Both the position numbers and the translations under genes were made by a program. DNA of 64,000 bases, taken from Sphingomonas endophytica (lineage in GTDB: Bacteria; Pseudomonadota; Alphaproteobacteria; Sphingomonadales; Sphingomonadaceae). The DNA lies in contig NZ_LDTB01000001.1 of the NCBI RefSeq assembly GCF_001476895.1, forward strand, positions 1 through 64,000. The letters are read 5' to 3'. Each line of letters opens with the position of its first letter. The stretch's first letter is position 1. Shown here one piece after another: positions 33,276-42,186 of this stretch. The notes under the pieces were generated by a model that saw only the letters and a program-made list of their open reading frames with translations, did not search any database and had not been told where the DNA came from.

Positions 33276-34541
33276 ATGACCCAGCCCCTGCCGCTTCTCG
33301 AACGCGCCGCCGCCGTCATACCGAACGGCATGTACGGCCATCAGAACGTCGTGCTGCTGCCCGAGGGCATGCCGCAGTTCTTCGACCGGGCAGAGGGAGC
33401 GACGCTATGGGACGACCAGGGTCGATCCTATCTCGACTATATGTGCGGCTATGGCCCGAACCTGTTCGGATATGGCCACAAGGAGATCGACGACGCCTAT
33501 GTCGCCCGGATGCGGGCGGGCGATACGATGACGGGCCCGGCACCGGTCATGGTGGAGCTTGCCGAGGCGATGACCGCGCAGGTATCGCACGCCGACTGGG
33601 CGATGTTCTGCAAGAACGGCACCGATGCCACGACGATGGCGATGATGATCGCGCGGCGTCACACCGGGCGCAAGACGATCGTGCTGGCCGCCGGCGCCTA
33701 TCACGGGGCTGCCCCCTGGTGTACGCCGTTGAAGGGCGGCACGACGCCGGAGGATCGCGCCAACCAGATCCATTACATCTACAACGACGCCGAAAGCCTG
33801 GAGGAGGCGGTGCGCAAGGCGGGGAGCGACCTCGCCGCGATCTTTGCGTCGCCGATCAAGCACGACACGTTCGTCGATCAGGAATTGCCCGATCCGGAAT
33901 ATGCCCGCCGCGCGCGCGAGCTTTGCGACGAACATGGCGCATTGCTGATCGTCGATGATGTCCGCGCCGGCTTCCGCATCGCGCGCGATTGCAGCTGGGC
34001 GAGCGTCGGCGTGCAGCCTGACCTGTCGTCGTGGGGCAAGGCGATCGCCAACGGCCATCCGATCTCCGCGCTGCTGGGCGCCGACAAGGCGCGGATGGCG
34101 GCGGCGACGATCTATGTCACCGGCTCCTACTGGTTTTCGGCCGCGCCGATGGCGGCGGCGATCACGACGCTGCGGCTGATCCGCGAAACCGATTATCTGG
34201 AGCGCACCATCGCACTAGGCGATCGATTGCGTGCCGGGCTGGACGCGGTGGCGACGCGCCACGGCTTCGGCCTGCGCCAGACCGGGCCGTCGCAGCTGCC
34301 GCTCATCATGTTCCACGAGGATGAGGGGTTCGGCACCGGCTATGCCTTCTGCAGCGGGCTGTTGCAGCGCGGCGTCTACTTCCATCCGTGGCACAACATG
34401 TTCATTTCCAACGCGATGACCGAAGCGGATATCGACCTCACGCTTCAGGCGGCCGACGATACGCTGCGAGATGTGCGCGCCGGGCCGAAGCCGGGGCCGG
34501 TCGAGAAGCTCCAAATCCTGGCGCAGCTGGCGGCGGAGTGA
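33276..34541 (+). CDS. Class III PLP aminotransferase, FumI-like (fumonisin/sphingoid-type amine)
   Basis: 421 aa. PLP fold with YLDYMCGYGPNLFGYGHKEI, WAMFCKNGTDAT, LAAGAYHGAAPWCTP, VDDVRAGFRIARDCSW (PLP-N1 Asp ~227) and the Schiff-base lysine Lys255 in LSSWGKAIANG. From memory these blocks, including PNGMYGH, DTMTGP, ADWAMFCKNG and CSW..GKA.ANG.PISALLG, match FumI of Sphingopyxis, which removes the 2-amino group of hydrolysed fumonisin B1 with pyruvate as acceptor. I infer a long-chain 2-amino alcohol substrate. ATG with CGGAGAG upstream; first gene of the plus-strand operon with kinase and hydrolase. Confidence 0.88.
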   Translation: MTQPLPLLERAAAVIPNGMYGHQNVVLLPEGMPQFFDRAEGATLWDDQGRSYLDYMCGYGPNLFGYGHKEIDDAYVARMRAGDTMTGPAPVMVELAEAMTAQVSHADWAMFCKNGTDATTMAMMIARRHTGRKTIVLAAGAYHGAAPWCTPLKGGTTPEDRANQIHYIYNDAESLEEAVRKAGSDLAAIFASPIKHDTFVDQELPDPEYARRARELCDEHGALLIVDDVRAGFRIARDCSWASVGVQPDLSSWGKAIANGHPISALLGADKARMAAATIYVTGSYWFSAAPMAAAITTLRLIRETDYLERTIALGDRLRAGLDAVATRHGFGLRQTGPSQLPLIMFHEDEGFGTGYAFCSGLLQRGVYFHPWHNMFISNAMTEADIDLTLQAADDTLRDVRAGPKPGPVEKLQILAQLAAE

Positions 34542-34546
34542 GCGCG

Positions 34547-35488
34547 ATGACCGACCTCTTGTGCATCGGGCTGACCACGCTCGACATCCTCGGCCGCCCG
34601 ATCGAGCATATTCCCGATGCGGAGGGCACGACGCTGATCGAGGAGATCGAGGTGGTGCCGGCGGGCACGGCGGGCGGCGCGGCGATGGTCGCCGCGCGGC
34701 TTGGCGTGTCCGTCGCTCTCGCCTCGGCGATCGGCGACGATCGCAAGGGTCGGATCATCCGGGCCGAACTGGCAGCGGCCGGCGTCGATGACCGGCTGCT
34801 CAAGACGCTGCCGGGTGTGCCGTCCTCGGCGACGATCCTGCCGATCGACCGGGCCGGGAGGCGCCCCAACTTCCATGCGCTGGGCGCGTCGATGATGATG
34901 ACCATCGACGAGGAGCTGCACGCGGCGGCGGCCGCGGCCCGCGTCGTGCACTGGGGCGGGATCGGCGCGCCGGGCCTCGACGGCGGACCGGGCGCGGCGC
35001 TGCTGGCCGCCGCGCGGGCGGCGGGCGCGATCACGACCTGCGACCTGATCGTCACGTCGCCCGCCGTGGTCGACGAACTGAAGCGGGTACTGCCCCATGT
35101 GACCTGGTTCCTGCCGAGCGCTGCGGAGGCGCTGACCCTGACCGGTGCGTCGACGGTGGAAGCGGCGGCCGAGGTGTTCCTCGGCTGGGGCGCGCGGCAT
35201 TGCCTGGTGAAGGATGGCGCGAACGGCGTGGTCATGGTCCTGGAACCCGGCAGCGCGCGGCGGTTCCCCGCCTTCGATGTGGTACCGGTCGACACGACGA
35301 GCTGCGGCGACGGCTTCTGCGCCGGATTCGTGGCCGGTCTAATGCGCGGACTGACGGTGAAGGCGGCGGTCCGCCTCGGTGCCGCGACGGGGGCGTTGGT
35401 CGCCGGCGGGTTGGGGACGCTGGGCAAGGTGCAGAGCTATGCGGCGACGCTGGCGGCAAGCGAGACGATGGCGGAAAGGGCGGCCTGA
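34547..35488 (+). CDS. PfkB-family carbohydrate kinase
   Basis: 313 aa ribokinase-like kinase. N-terminal LLCIGLTTLDILGRPIEHIP, glycine-rich AGTAGGAAMVAARLGVSV, and the second signature DTTSCGDGFCAGFVAGLM with catalytic Asp255. The family includes ketohexokinase, which phosphorylates a ketose at O1. Between a FumI-like aminotransferase and a FucA-like aldolase, O1 phosphorylation of the 2-keto product is the natural guess, but the substrate is not shown by sequence. Starts five bases after the aminotransferase stop codon. Confidence 0.88.
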   Translation: MTDLLCIGLTTLDILGRPIEHIPDAEGTTLIEEIEVVPAGTAGGAAMVAARLGVSVALASAIGDDRKGRIIRAELAAAGVDDRLLKTLPGVPSSATILPIDRAGRRPNFHALGASMMMTIDEELHAAAAAARVVHWGGIGAPGLDGGPGAALLAAARAAGAITTCDLIVTSPAVVDELKRVLPHVTWFLPSAAEALTLTGASTVEAAAEVFLGWGARHCLVKDGANGVVMVLEPGSARRFPAFDVVPVDTTSCGDGFCAGFVAGLMRGLTVKAAVRLGAATGALVAGGLGTLGKVQSYAATLAASETMAERAA

Positions 35489-35522
35489 TCCGCGCGATCC
35501 ATGGGGTAGGGAGAGACTTGCG

Positions 35523-37052
35523 ATGATCGCCTGTTATACTGATCGCTACACGGCGCGACCGGGAGAGACGGTCATGCTGCACGCTTCCGCATCCCATGGT
35601 CCGTGCACGTTGCGGATCGACCGGGTTGGGCGCGAGCGCCACACCGTCTGGACGCTGGCCGATATCGCCGTCGGCGACCATCCGACCCCGCCGGATGCCG
35701 ACCGCGCCGGATGCCGCTGGCCGGTGGCGACGGGGATCGAGATCGGTGCCGACTGGGCGAGCGGCTATTACGATGTTCAGCTGACCGACGCCCGGGGGGA
35801 GGTCGCGCATCATTTCGTCTGCGTGAAGCCCGCCGTCGATGCGCCGCGCGCGCGACTGGCGATCGTGCTGACCACCAACACTTATCTTGCCTATAACTGG
35901 TGGGGCGGGGCGAACGCCTATTCCAACGTTACCGCGCTGATGACCGGGCAGGCATCGTTCGACGACGCGATGGGTCAGGCGATCGGCGTCCTGTCGACGC
36001 AGCGCCCGTTCGTGCCGCTGATCGTCTCGGCACCCGACGACATCCCGCGGCTGGTCAACATGCGCAAGCGCGCCTTTCAGGAACAGCCCTGGGCCGCCGA
36101 CCCCGAGTGGATGCGCGACCATGCTTTCTCACCCTATGACGGGTCGGCCGGCTTCCTGAACAAATGGGAGCATCGCTTCGTCGAATGGGCGGAGACGGCG
36201 GGGTACACGCTCGATTACTTCACCGATTACGATCTGGAGGTGGAGGAGGTGCTGTCCGGCTATGCCGGGGTGCTTTTCGTCGGCCATAGCGAATATTGGG
36301 GCATCGGCGAGCGCGCGCAGGTCGAACGCTATGTCGATGCCGGTGGGCGGATCGCGATCCTGTCGGGCAATACCTGCTTCTGGCGGGTCCGCTTCGAAGA
36401 TGACGGCGCGACGATGATCAACCACAAATGGCGCGGGCTGGAAGCCGAGCCGGAGGGATCGGCGGCGCCGATCACCCATCTGTGGTCGCTGCCGGAGATC
36501 GGTGAGCCGGAGGCCGCGCTGACCGGCCTGTCCTTCCTGTTCGGCGGCTATCATCGGCTGGGTTTGTGCGCGGCGCGGGGGCAGGGCGGGTACACCATCT
36601 ACAACGACCGCCATTGGGCGCTGGAGGGCACCGACCTTTTTTATGGCGACGTGATCGGCGATGCGTTGCCGCTCATCGGCTATGAAAGCGACGGCTGCCG
36701 GTTCGACTTCGGGGACGACGGATTGCCGCGGGCGATCCCGCAACTGGGGGTGCCTGCCAATCTCGAGATCATCGGCGTCGCGCCGTGCGCGTTCGGCGAG
36801 GAAGCGGATCGTGGCTATGCGCCGGTCATTCCACCGGAGCGTCTGGCCGTGTGCGCGCGCGTCACTTACGGCGACGATTCCGAGGCGAGCCAGCTCCGGA
36901 TGCTGCGCGGTCATGCGGTGATCGCATCGTTCCGGCGCGGCACGGGCGAGGTGTTCAACACCGGCACGACCGAATGGGCGCACGGGCTGGCGGCGGGTGA
37001 CCCGTTCATCGACCGGATTACCCGCAACGTACTGGACCGCTTCTCGGCCTGA
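35523..37052 (+). CDS. N,N-dimethylformamidase large-subunit-like hydrolase
   Basis: 509 aa. N-terminal beta-sandwich (MIACYTDRYTARPGETVMLH), then the DmfA2-type core: TNTYLAYNWWGGANAYSN, VGHSEYWGIGERAQVERYVD, GGRIAILSGNTCFWRVRF and, near the end, GEVFNTGTTEWAHGL. Dimethylformamidase holds a mononuclear iron with two Tyr and one Glu; Tyr in HSEYW and Glu in TTEW are plausible ligands. Probably cleaves an amide. In this cluster an N-acyl amino alcohol is an attractive but unproven substrate. ATG follows GGGAGAG; ends the plus-strand operon. Confidence 0.8.
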   Translation: MIACYTDRYTARPGETVMLHASASHGPCTLRIDRVGRERHTVWTLADIAVGDHPTPPDADRAGCRWPVATGIEIGADWASGYYDVQLTDARGEVAHHFVCVKPAVDAPRARLAIVLTTNTYLAYNWWGGANAYSNVTALMTGQASFDDAMGQAIGVLSTQRPFVPLIVSAPDDIPRLVNMRKRAFQEQPWAADPEWMRDHAFSPYDGSAGFLNKWEHRFVEWAETAGYTLDYFTDYDLEVEEVLSGYAGVLFVGHSEYWGIGERAQVERYVDAGGRIAILSGNTCFWRVRFEDDGATMINHKWRGLEAEPEGSAAPITHLWSLPEIGEPEAALTGLSFLFGGYHRLGLCAARGQGGYTIYNDRHWALEGTDLFYGDVIGDALPLIGYESDGCRFDFGDDGLPRAIPQLGVPANLEIIGVAPCAFGEEADRGYAPVIPPERLAVCARVTYGDDSEASQLRMLRGHAVIASFRRGTGEVFNTGTTEWAHGLAAGDPFIDRITRNVLDRFSA

Positions 37053-37122
37053 GTCGAGAAGCGCCACCCGGTGAGGGCGGGTGCTTCCGGTGGCTCAATA
37101 TGCGGCGCTTTTTTCGCCTGCG

Positions 37123-38250
37123 TTAGGATGATCCGATACGTCCCTGCCGACGCCCGGCCAGGGTCAGCGTGACCAGCGCGAGGGCGAGGCTGGCCAGCGC
37201 GATCCCGCCGATCGCGCCGGGGCCGGCGGCGGCGACCCCGATACCGGCCACCAGCGGCCCCAGCGCGGACCCGATCAGCTGCGCCGCGCCGACCAGGGCC
37301 ACGCCCCGACGGCCCGGATCGATCGCTGCCAGCCTGCCGATCAACGCGGGGATCAGAAGCATCCATACCAGCCCGAAGGCGATCGCGCCGATGACGAACA
37401 GCGTGCCATTGCCGACGAACAGGATCGCGCCGGTCGCCAGCGCCGAAAGCGCCGCGAGGCGTCCGATCGCGCGGGGCGTGCGAACCCAGGCGATCATGGC
37501 CCCGGCGACCTGCCCGAGCAGCGCCAGCGGGACGGTCATCGCCAGCAGGCCGGCCGGCATGTGGTGCGCTCTGCCGATCGGCTCCAGATAGACCCAGATC
37601 GCCACCAGATAGGCCATGAACAGCAAAACGCTGAACAAGCCGATCCGCACGGCTATCGGGATCGGCGCGCGCCCGGCGGACGGATCGGCTGCGGCCAGCC
37701 CGGCGACCGGCAGGCGCGTAGGCAGGAAGGGCACCGCGATCAGCCCCGACAGCACGAGCGCGCCGAGCGCCGCGTGCGCGCCGATGCTGCCTGCCATCGG
37801 GATGATCCAGCACGCCAGCACCAGGGCGAATGCCGCCTGCGCCAGCGTCTGCGACCCCAGGTAGAGCGCCGACCAGCGCCCGGGCGCCGTGGTCCGCGCG
37901 ATGAACGTCAGGGTGGCGGCGATCATCACCCCCTCTCCCAGACCGGCCAGGAGGCGCAGGATGGCAAAGACCGTTTCGCCGGCGAAGCCGCTGGCGAGAT
38001 CGCACCCGGCGGTGAACAGGATCGCGGCGGTCATCGGCCTTCGCCAGCAGTGTCGCTCGAACAGCCGTGCCGCCCCGCCGGCGGCCACGCCCATCGCAAG
38101 CAGTTCCAGCATCGCGACGATGCCGATGATCGCCTCGCCGGCCTGTCCGTCGACGACGGCGGCACCAAGCAGCTGCGGCTGGATACCGGGCGGCAGGACG
38201 CCCAGCACCCCTGTCGCCAGCAGCGGAAAGGAAGCGACGGGGCGCGTCAC
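37123..38250 (-). CDS. MFS transporter
   Basis: 375 aa with about twelve hydrophobic segments, from LLATGVLGVLPPGIQPQLLG to GGIALASLALALVTLTLAG. The A-motif is poorly kept. GTG 38250 overlaps the stop codon of the other MFS gene (GTGA), so both are translated together. Substrate unknown; likely uptake or export of a cluster substrate or product. Confidence 0.8.
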   Translation of the reverse strand: MTRPVASFPLLATGVLGVLPPGIQPQLLGAAVVDGQAGEAIIGIVAMLELLAMGVAAGGAARLFERHCWRRPMTAAILFTAGCDLASGFAGETVFAILRLLAGLGEGVMIAATLTFIARTTAPGRWSALYLGSQTLAQAAFALVLACWIIPMAGSIGAHAALGALVLSGLIAVPFLPTRLPVAGLAAADPSAGRAPIPIAVRIGLFSVLLFMAYLVAIWVYLEPIGRAHHMPAGLLAMTVPLALLGQVAGAMIAWVRTPRAIGRLAALSALATGAILFVGNGTLFVIGAIAFGLVWMLLIPALIGRLAAIDPGRRGVALVGAAQLIGSALGPLVAGIGVAAAGPGAIGGIALASLALALVTLTLAGRRQGRIGSS

Positions 38251-39686
38251 CGCGCGACAGGACGCCCGCCGCCGCGTACCAGCGACAGCCCGGCCAGCCC
38301 GATGACGAGCAGTACCGCGATCGGCACCATCCCCGCCTGTTGCGTCGCCCAGGTCGCCGTCGCCCAGCCGACCAGCAGCGGGCCGAGCCAGCCGGTCGTC
38401 GCCGCGGCGAAGGCGGCGAGGCCGAAGCAACTGCCGACCCGCTCGGCGGGGGCCAGCGCGACGAGCAGGGTTCGCGACGATGACCAAGCGGCGATCTGGA
38501 ACACCAGCCCGGTCATGGCGATGCCGAGAAAGGCAAGATCCGGCAGCGTGGCGAACGGCATGTTCGGCAGCGGCACCGGCGCGGCCGTGTTGTCCCATCG
38601 CCACAGGTACAGGATCTGCCGCGGGTTGGTGCCGATCATGCCGATCAGCGCGATCAGCGTCCCTGCGATCTCGATCTGCAAGGCACGGCGTGGCCCGACG
38701 CGCTGGTCGAGGTAGCTGGCCAACGCACCGGCTCCGACGCCGCCGATCGTGGCAAGCAGGCCATAAGCCAGCATCTGTGTCGCGCCCCAGCCCATGATCC
38801 CCGATGCGAATACGCCGCCCATGATGAGCAGGACCATGCCGGCGTCCTGCGAGACGGTGCGCACGACGATATAGGTCAGCACGTCCCGTTCCCCCCGCAG
38901 CCCGGCGAAGCCGGCGAAGGGATTGCGCTGTCCTGGCGCTGGCGTCGCGTCGCGCGGCGGCCGGGGCGCGTCGCGCGTGAACAGGAACAGCGGGATCGCA
39001 CCCAGCGCGAAGACGATCGCGACGATCGGGCCGACGATCCGCGACGTTTCGAATGTGGCATGGTCGAGGCCCAGCAACGGCTGCGCCGGCACGATGCCGG
39101 GGGCCGCGACGGTGCCCGGCAGCGCGAACGCCCACAGGACGGCGGCGATCAACGCGAACCCCACGACGTTGCCCAGCGACAGCGCCAGCCCCGACGCGCG
39201 CGACCGGGCGGCTGGCGCCGCCGCCGTCGGCAACATCGAGGAAAACAGAATGTCGATCATGGTGAACAACAGGCCGGCGATCGCCAGCATCGCCATGATC
39301 GTGCGGACCGACAGCGGTCCATCCGGCGCGGCGAACCACAGCGCGGCGACCAGCGGCACGAACACCGCCACGCATAATCCCAGCAACGGCTTGCGCGGCC
39401 CGATCCGGTCGATCGACGCGCCCAGCAACGGCGCGGCGATCGCCACGCCCAGTCCGGTGACCTTCCCGATCGTCGCGGTCGCTTCCTGCCCGGCGACGGG
39501 ATCATGGATCAGCACCGTCGCGAAATAGGGCATGAAGACGTAGTTGCCGATCAGTCCCAGATAAGGGTCGCGAAAGCCCTGAAAGGCCGCCCAGCTGACG
39601 GCACTCCGATCCAGCCGGGTGGGCGCAGCAGGGTTGATGGCAGCGGCCTCGCCTGGCGGCGCCGCCATGGCCGTCATGGGATCCAT
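38247..39686 (-). CDS. MFS transporter, UMF1-like
   Basis: 479 aa, about twelve membrane segments. VSWAAFQGFRDPYLGLIGNY followed by VFMPYFATVLIHDP and LGASIDRIGPRKPLLGLCVA resemble the UMF1/Atg22-like branch of MFS. Start ATG 39686 has GGAGG five bases upstream. It probably moves a solute across the inner membrane after the TonB receptor encoded just upstream has moved it through the outer membrane. Confidence 0.82.
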   Translation of the reverse strand: MDPMTAMAAPPGEAAAINPAAPTRLDRSAVSWAAFQGFRDPYLGLIGNYVFMPYFATVLIHDPVAGQEATATIGKVTGLGVAIAAPLLGASIDRIGPRKPLLGLCVAVFVPLVAALWFAAPDGPLSVRTIMAMLAIAGLLFTMIDILFSSMLPTAAAPAARSRASGLALSLGNVVGFALIAAVLWAFALPGTVAAPGIVPAQPLLGLDHATFETSRIVGPIVAIVFALGAIPLFLFTRDAPRPPRDATPAPGQRNPFAGFAGLRGERDVLTYIVVRTVSQDAGMVLLIMGGVFASGIMGWGATQMLAYGLLATIGGVGAGALASYLDQRVGPRRALQIEIAGTLIALIGMIGTNPRQILYLWRWDNTAAPVPLPNMPFATLPDLAFLGIAMTGLVFQIAAWSSSRTLLVALAPAERVGSCFGLAAFAAATTGWLGPLLVGWATATWATQQAGMVPIAVLLVIGLAGLSLVRGGGRPVAR

Positions 39687-39740
39687 GTTCCCTCCGTCGG
39701 AGAAGGCACCGCCGTCATCCACGCCGGTGCGCCTATGATG

Positions 39741-42029
39741 TCAGAAGCGCGTGCGGATATAGCCGCCGATCGTGCGCGGATCGTTCGGCGCGAACGAATA
39801 GACGCCGAACGTCTCGAGCGGGGTGACGTTGGTGGCATAGCGTTTGTCGAACAGGTTCTGCGCCCAGATGCCGAAGCTCAGCCGCCCTTCGCCGGTCGTC
39901 AGGCCGACACGGCCGCCCGCGAGCCAGAAACCCTTCTGGCGCAACGCCGGATTGTTGTCGGTCGTGAAGAAGGTGGACGATCGATAGGATCCGTTGAGGG
40001 TTGCCTCCATCCCCAGATGTGCCGAGAAATCATGGTTGTAGACGATGCCGCCCGAATAGGTGAACGCGGGTGCGTTGGTCAGGCGATTGCCGCTGAGATC
40101 GACCCCGGCCGACTGGAAGTCCAGATATTCGCTGTGGAGCAGCGAGATCGTGTTGACGATCTGAAGCCCCTTCAGCGGCGCGATGGTCAGCTCGGCCTCT
40201 CCACCATACATCCGGGCGTTGGCGGCATTGGTCAGCACCTGAATCGTCAGGTTGCCGCGCGGCTGGATCGAGAAGACCTGCAGATCCCGATAGTCATAGA
40301 AGAAGCCCGACAGGTTGAACCGCACCTTGCGGTCGAGCAGCGTCAGCTTGGTCCCCGCCTCATAGGCGTTGACGGTTTCGTTCCTGTACGGCTGGAGCTG
40401 CGCCGGATCGGTCGCGAAGCCGCCGAAGAAGCCGCCGCTGCGGAACCCGCGATTGTAGGTCGCATAGACCATCGCGGCGGGAGCGAGCTTGTATTCCACG
40501 CCCGCGCGCCACGACCAGTCGCCGAACGATCGCGACTGGTTGCTGCCGAACACCGGCACGACGTTTTCGAGAAGCAGCCGATAGTCGAACCGCTTGTCGT
40601 CGCGCGAATAGCGCAGGCCGCCGGTCAGCGTCAGCTTGTCGGTCAGCGCATAGTCGAGCTGTCCGAATGCGGCGTAGCTGTCCAGCTTCTGGCTGACCGG
40701 ATAGGAATAGAGCGCCACGTTGTCGGCGACGCTCAGCCCCGTCGGATTGGCCGGCGTGGTGAACAACGGGCGGAGGACGCGCAGAACGTCGAACGACTGC
40801 GCCGCCGAGCTTTGGACGTTCAGGTAATAGCCGCCGATGACCCATTTGAGCGGGCCGCCGCCGTCGGATTGCAGCCGCAATTCCTGGCTGACGCTGCGGT
40901 CGCGGGCGAAATAGGTCGCGGTCAGCAGCTGGTCCGGGCCGGCCGTGACGTCGGTCGCCGCCTGGCTGGTGCGACCGAAATCATAGCCGGTCACCGATAC
41001 CAGCGCCACTTTGCCCAAGGTCCAGGTAGCGGTCATGTCGGCGCGGAAATCGCGCGAGCTGACCGGCGTGGCGGCGTAGTAGCGACCACGATCGGGGTTC
41101 GGATCGGTATCGACGTAGCCGAGGATGTCGGTGCAGGCGGGCGTGTTGTAATAGGCGGCGGTACACAGTCCGTTGGCGCCAGCGGCGGCGGGGTTGCGCG
41201 GGATCAGACCGACGGGCGTGTACGCCAGGGTCGAGTCGGCTTCGGACCATGCGACATGGGCCAGCACCTCCAGATCCGGTGCCGGGGTGAACAGGAACGA
41301 CAGACGACCGTCGGCCTTGCGCAGCCCGCGCAGGCGCTGGCCATTGAGTTCGTTGATCGCATAGCCGTCGCGGTACAGGTAGCTGCCCGAGGCGCGCACC
41401 GCCAGCAGGCCGGGAATTACCGCTCCGCTGACCGCGCCGGTCGCGTTGACCTGGTTGAAGGTGCCGACGTCCAGCTGGAAGTAACCATCGGGTTCCCAGG
41501 TCGGCCGCGCACTGATGACATTGATCGCGCCGCCGGTGGTGTTGCGCCCGTACAGCGTCCCCTGTGGGCCGCGCAGCACCTCGACCCGGGCAAGGTCGGT
41601 ATAGGCGCCGATCTGTCCCGCCTGCGAATTGATGTACACGCCATCGGCATAGACGGTGACCGGGCTGGAACTGGTCACGTTGAAGTCGGACGAGCCGACG
41701 CCGCGAATGAAGATCTGCGGGACGCTGGTCGGGTCGGATACGCGCACCACCAGGGAGGGGGTCGTCGTCGAAAGGTCGCTGACGTTGCGTACGCCCAGTG
41801 CCGTCAGCTTTTCTCCGCTGACCGCCGTAACGGCGATCGGCACGTTCTGAAGATTCTCCTCGCGCCGTTGCGCCGTGACCACCACCTCCTCCACCCCCCC
41901 GGGTTCGTTGGTGCTCCGGGGGGAAGCGGCAGTCGGCTCGTCCGGTGCGACGGCGGTCTGCGCCATCGCCGCGCCACTCAACATCGATGCGGACAGCGAC
42001 GCTGCCGACCAAAGCCACAGGGTCCTCAT
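39741..42029 (-). CDS. TonB-dependent outer-membrane receptor
   Basis: 762 aa. Signal peptide TLWLWSAASLSASMLSGAAM-AQ, TonB box/plug start EEVVVTAQRREENLQNVPIA, plug motifs IFIRGVGSSDFN and VEVLRGPQGTLYGRNTTGGA, then a 22-strand barrel ending in TIGGYIRTRF with the C-terminal Phe. Typical of the very numerous sphingomonad receptors for bulky organic nutrients. Start ATG 42029 after AAGGGGAA. Same strand as the MFS genes, 54 bp upstream. Confidence 0.95.
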   Translation of the reverse strand: MRTLWLWSAASLSASMLSGAAMAQTAVAPDEPTAASPRSTNEPGGVEEVVVTAQRREENLQNVPIAVTAVSGEKLTALGVRNVSDLSTTTPSLVVRVSDPTSVPQIFIRGVGSSDFNVTSSSPVTVYADGVYINSQAGQIGAYTDLARVEVLRGPQGTLYGRNTTGGAINVISARPTWEPDGYFQLDVGTFNQVNATGAVSGAVIPGLLAVRASGSYLYRDGYAINELNGQRLRGLRKADGRLSFLFTPAPDLEVLAHVAWSEADSTLAYTPVGLIPRNPAAAGANGLCTAAYYNTPACTDILGYVDTDPNPDRGRYYAATPVSSRDFRADMTATWTLGKVALVSVTGYDFGRTSQAATDVTAGPDQLLTATYFARDRSVSQELRLQSDGGGPLKWVIGGYYLNVQSSAAQSFDVLRVLRPLFTTPANPTGLSVADNVALYSYPVSQKLDSYAAFGQLDYALTDKLTLTGGLRYSRDDKRFDYRLLLENVVPVFGSNQSRSFGDWSWRAGVEYKLAPAAMVYATYNRGFRSGGFFGGFATDPAQLQPYRNETVNAYEAGTKLTLLDRKVRFNLSGFFYDYRDLQVFSIQPRGNLTIQVLTNAANARMYGGEAELTIAPLKGLQIVNTISLLHSEYLDFQSAGVDLSGNRLTNAPAFTYSGGIVYNHDFSAHLGMEATLNGSYRSSTFFTTDNNPALRQKGFWLAGGRVGLTTGEGRLSFGIWAQNLFDKRYATNVTPLETFGVYSFAPNDPRTIGGYIRTRF

Positions 42030-42070
42030 TGCGTTTCCCCTTCCCGATCTTCTGGTTCGAGAAATGGAAG

Positions 42071-42085
42071 CTAGCAAAAACTATC
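42071..42085. promoter_or_regulatory. CTAGCAAAAACTATC motif upstream of the TonB receptor
   Basis: The reverse complement GATAGTTTTTGCTAG is almost the same as GATAGTTTTGCTAG at 47534-47547 in front of the ABC exporter, one T longer. Both lie 35-56 bp before a start codon. A shared regulator site is possible. Confidence 0.4.
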
Positions 42086-42156
42086 CAACGCGCAAGCGAC
42101 TTTCATGCGGCTGTAACATTGCCTCTTGGTGTGCGCTCGACCACTGATTATGAAAT

Positions 42157-42174
42157 GCATAGTAAACGCTATGC
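42157..42174. promoter_or_regulatory. Operator candidate GCATAG-N6-CTATGC before the esterase
   Basis: GCATAGTAAACGCTATGC, perfect 6-bp arms with a 6-bp spacer, ending 12 bp before ATG 42187. Same ATAG-N6-CTAT core as the site at 33246-33261, with a TAAA in the spacer of both. Confidence 0.5.
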
Positions 42175-42186
42175 GAAAGGTCGGTC

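Noticed and set aside
39504..42074. 856-codon open frame on the plus strand, antisense to the TonB receptor
   Set aside because: Low-complexity Arg/Gly/Asp-rich translation caused by high GC; the minus strand encodes a clear TonB receptor with all motifs.
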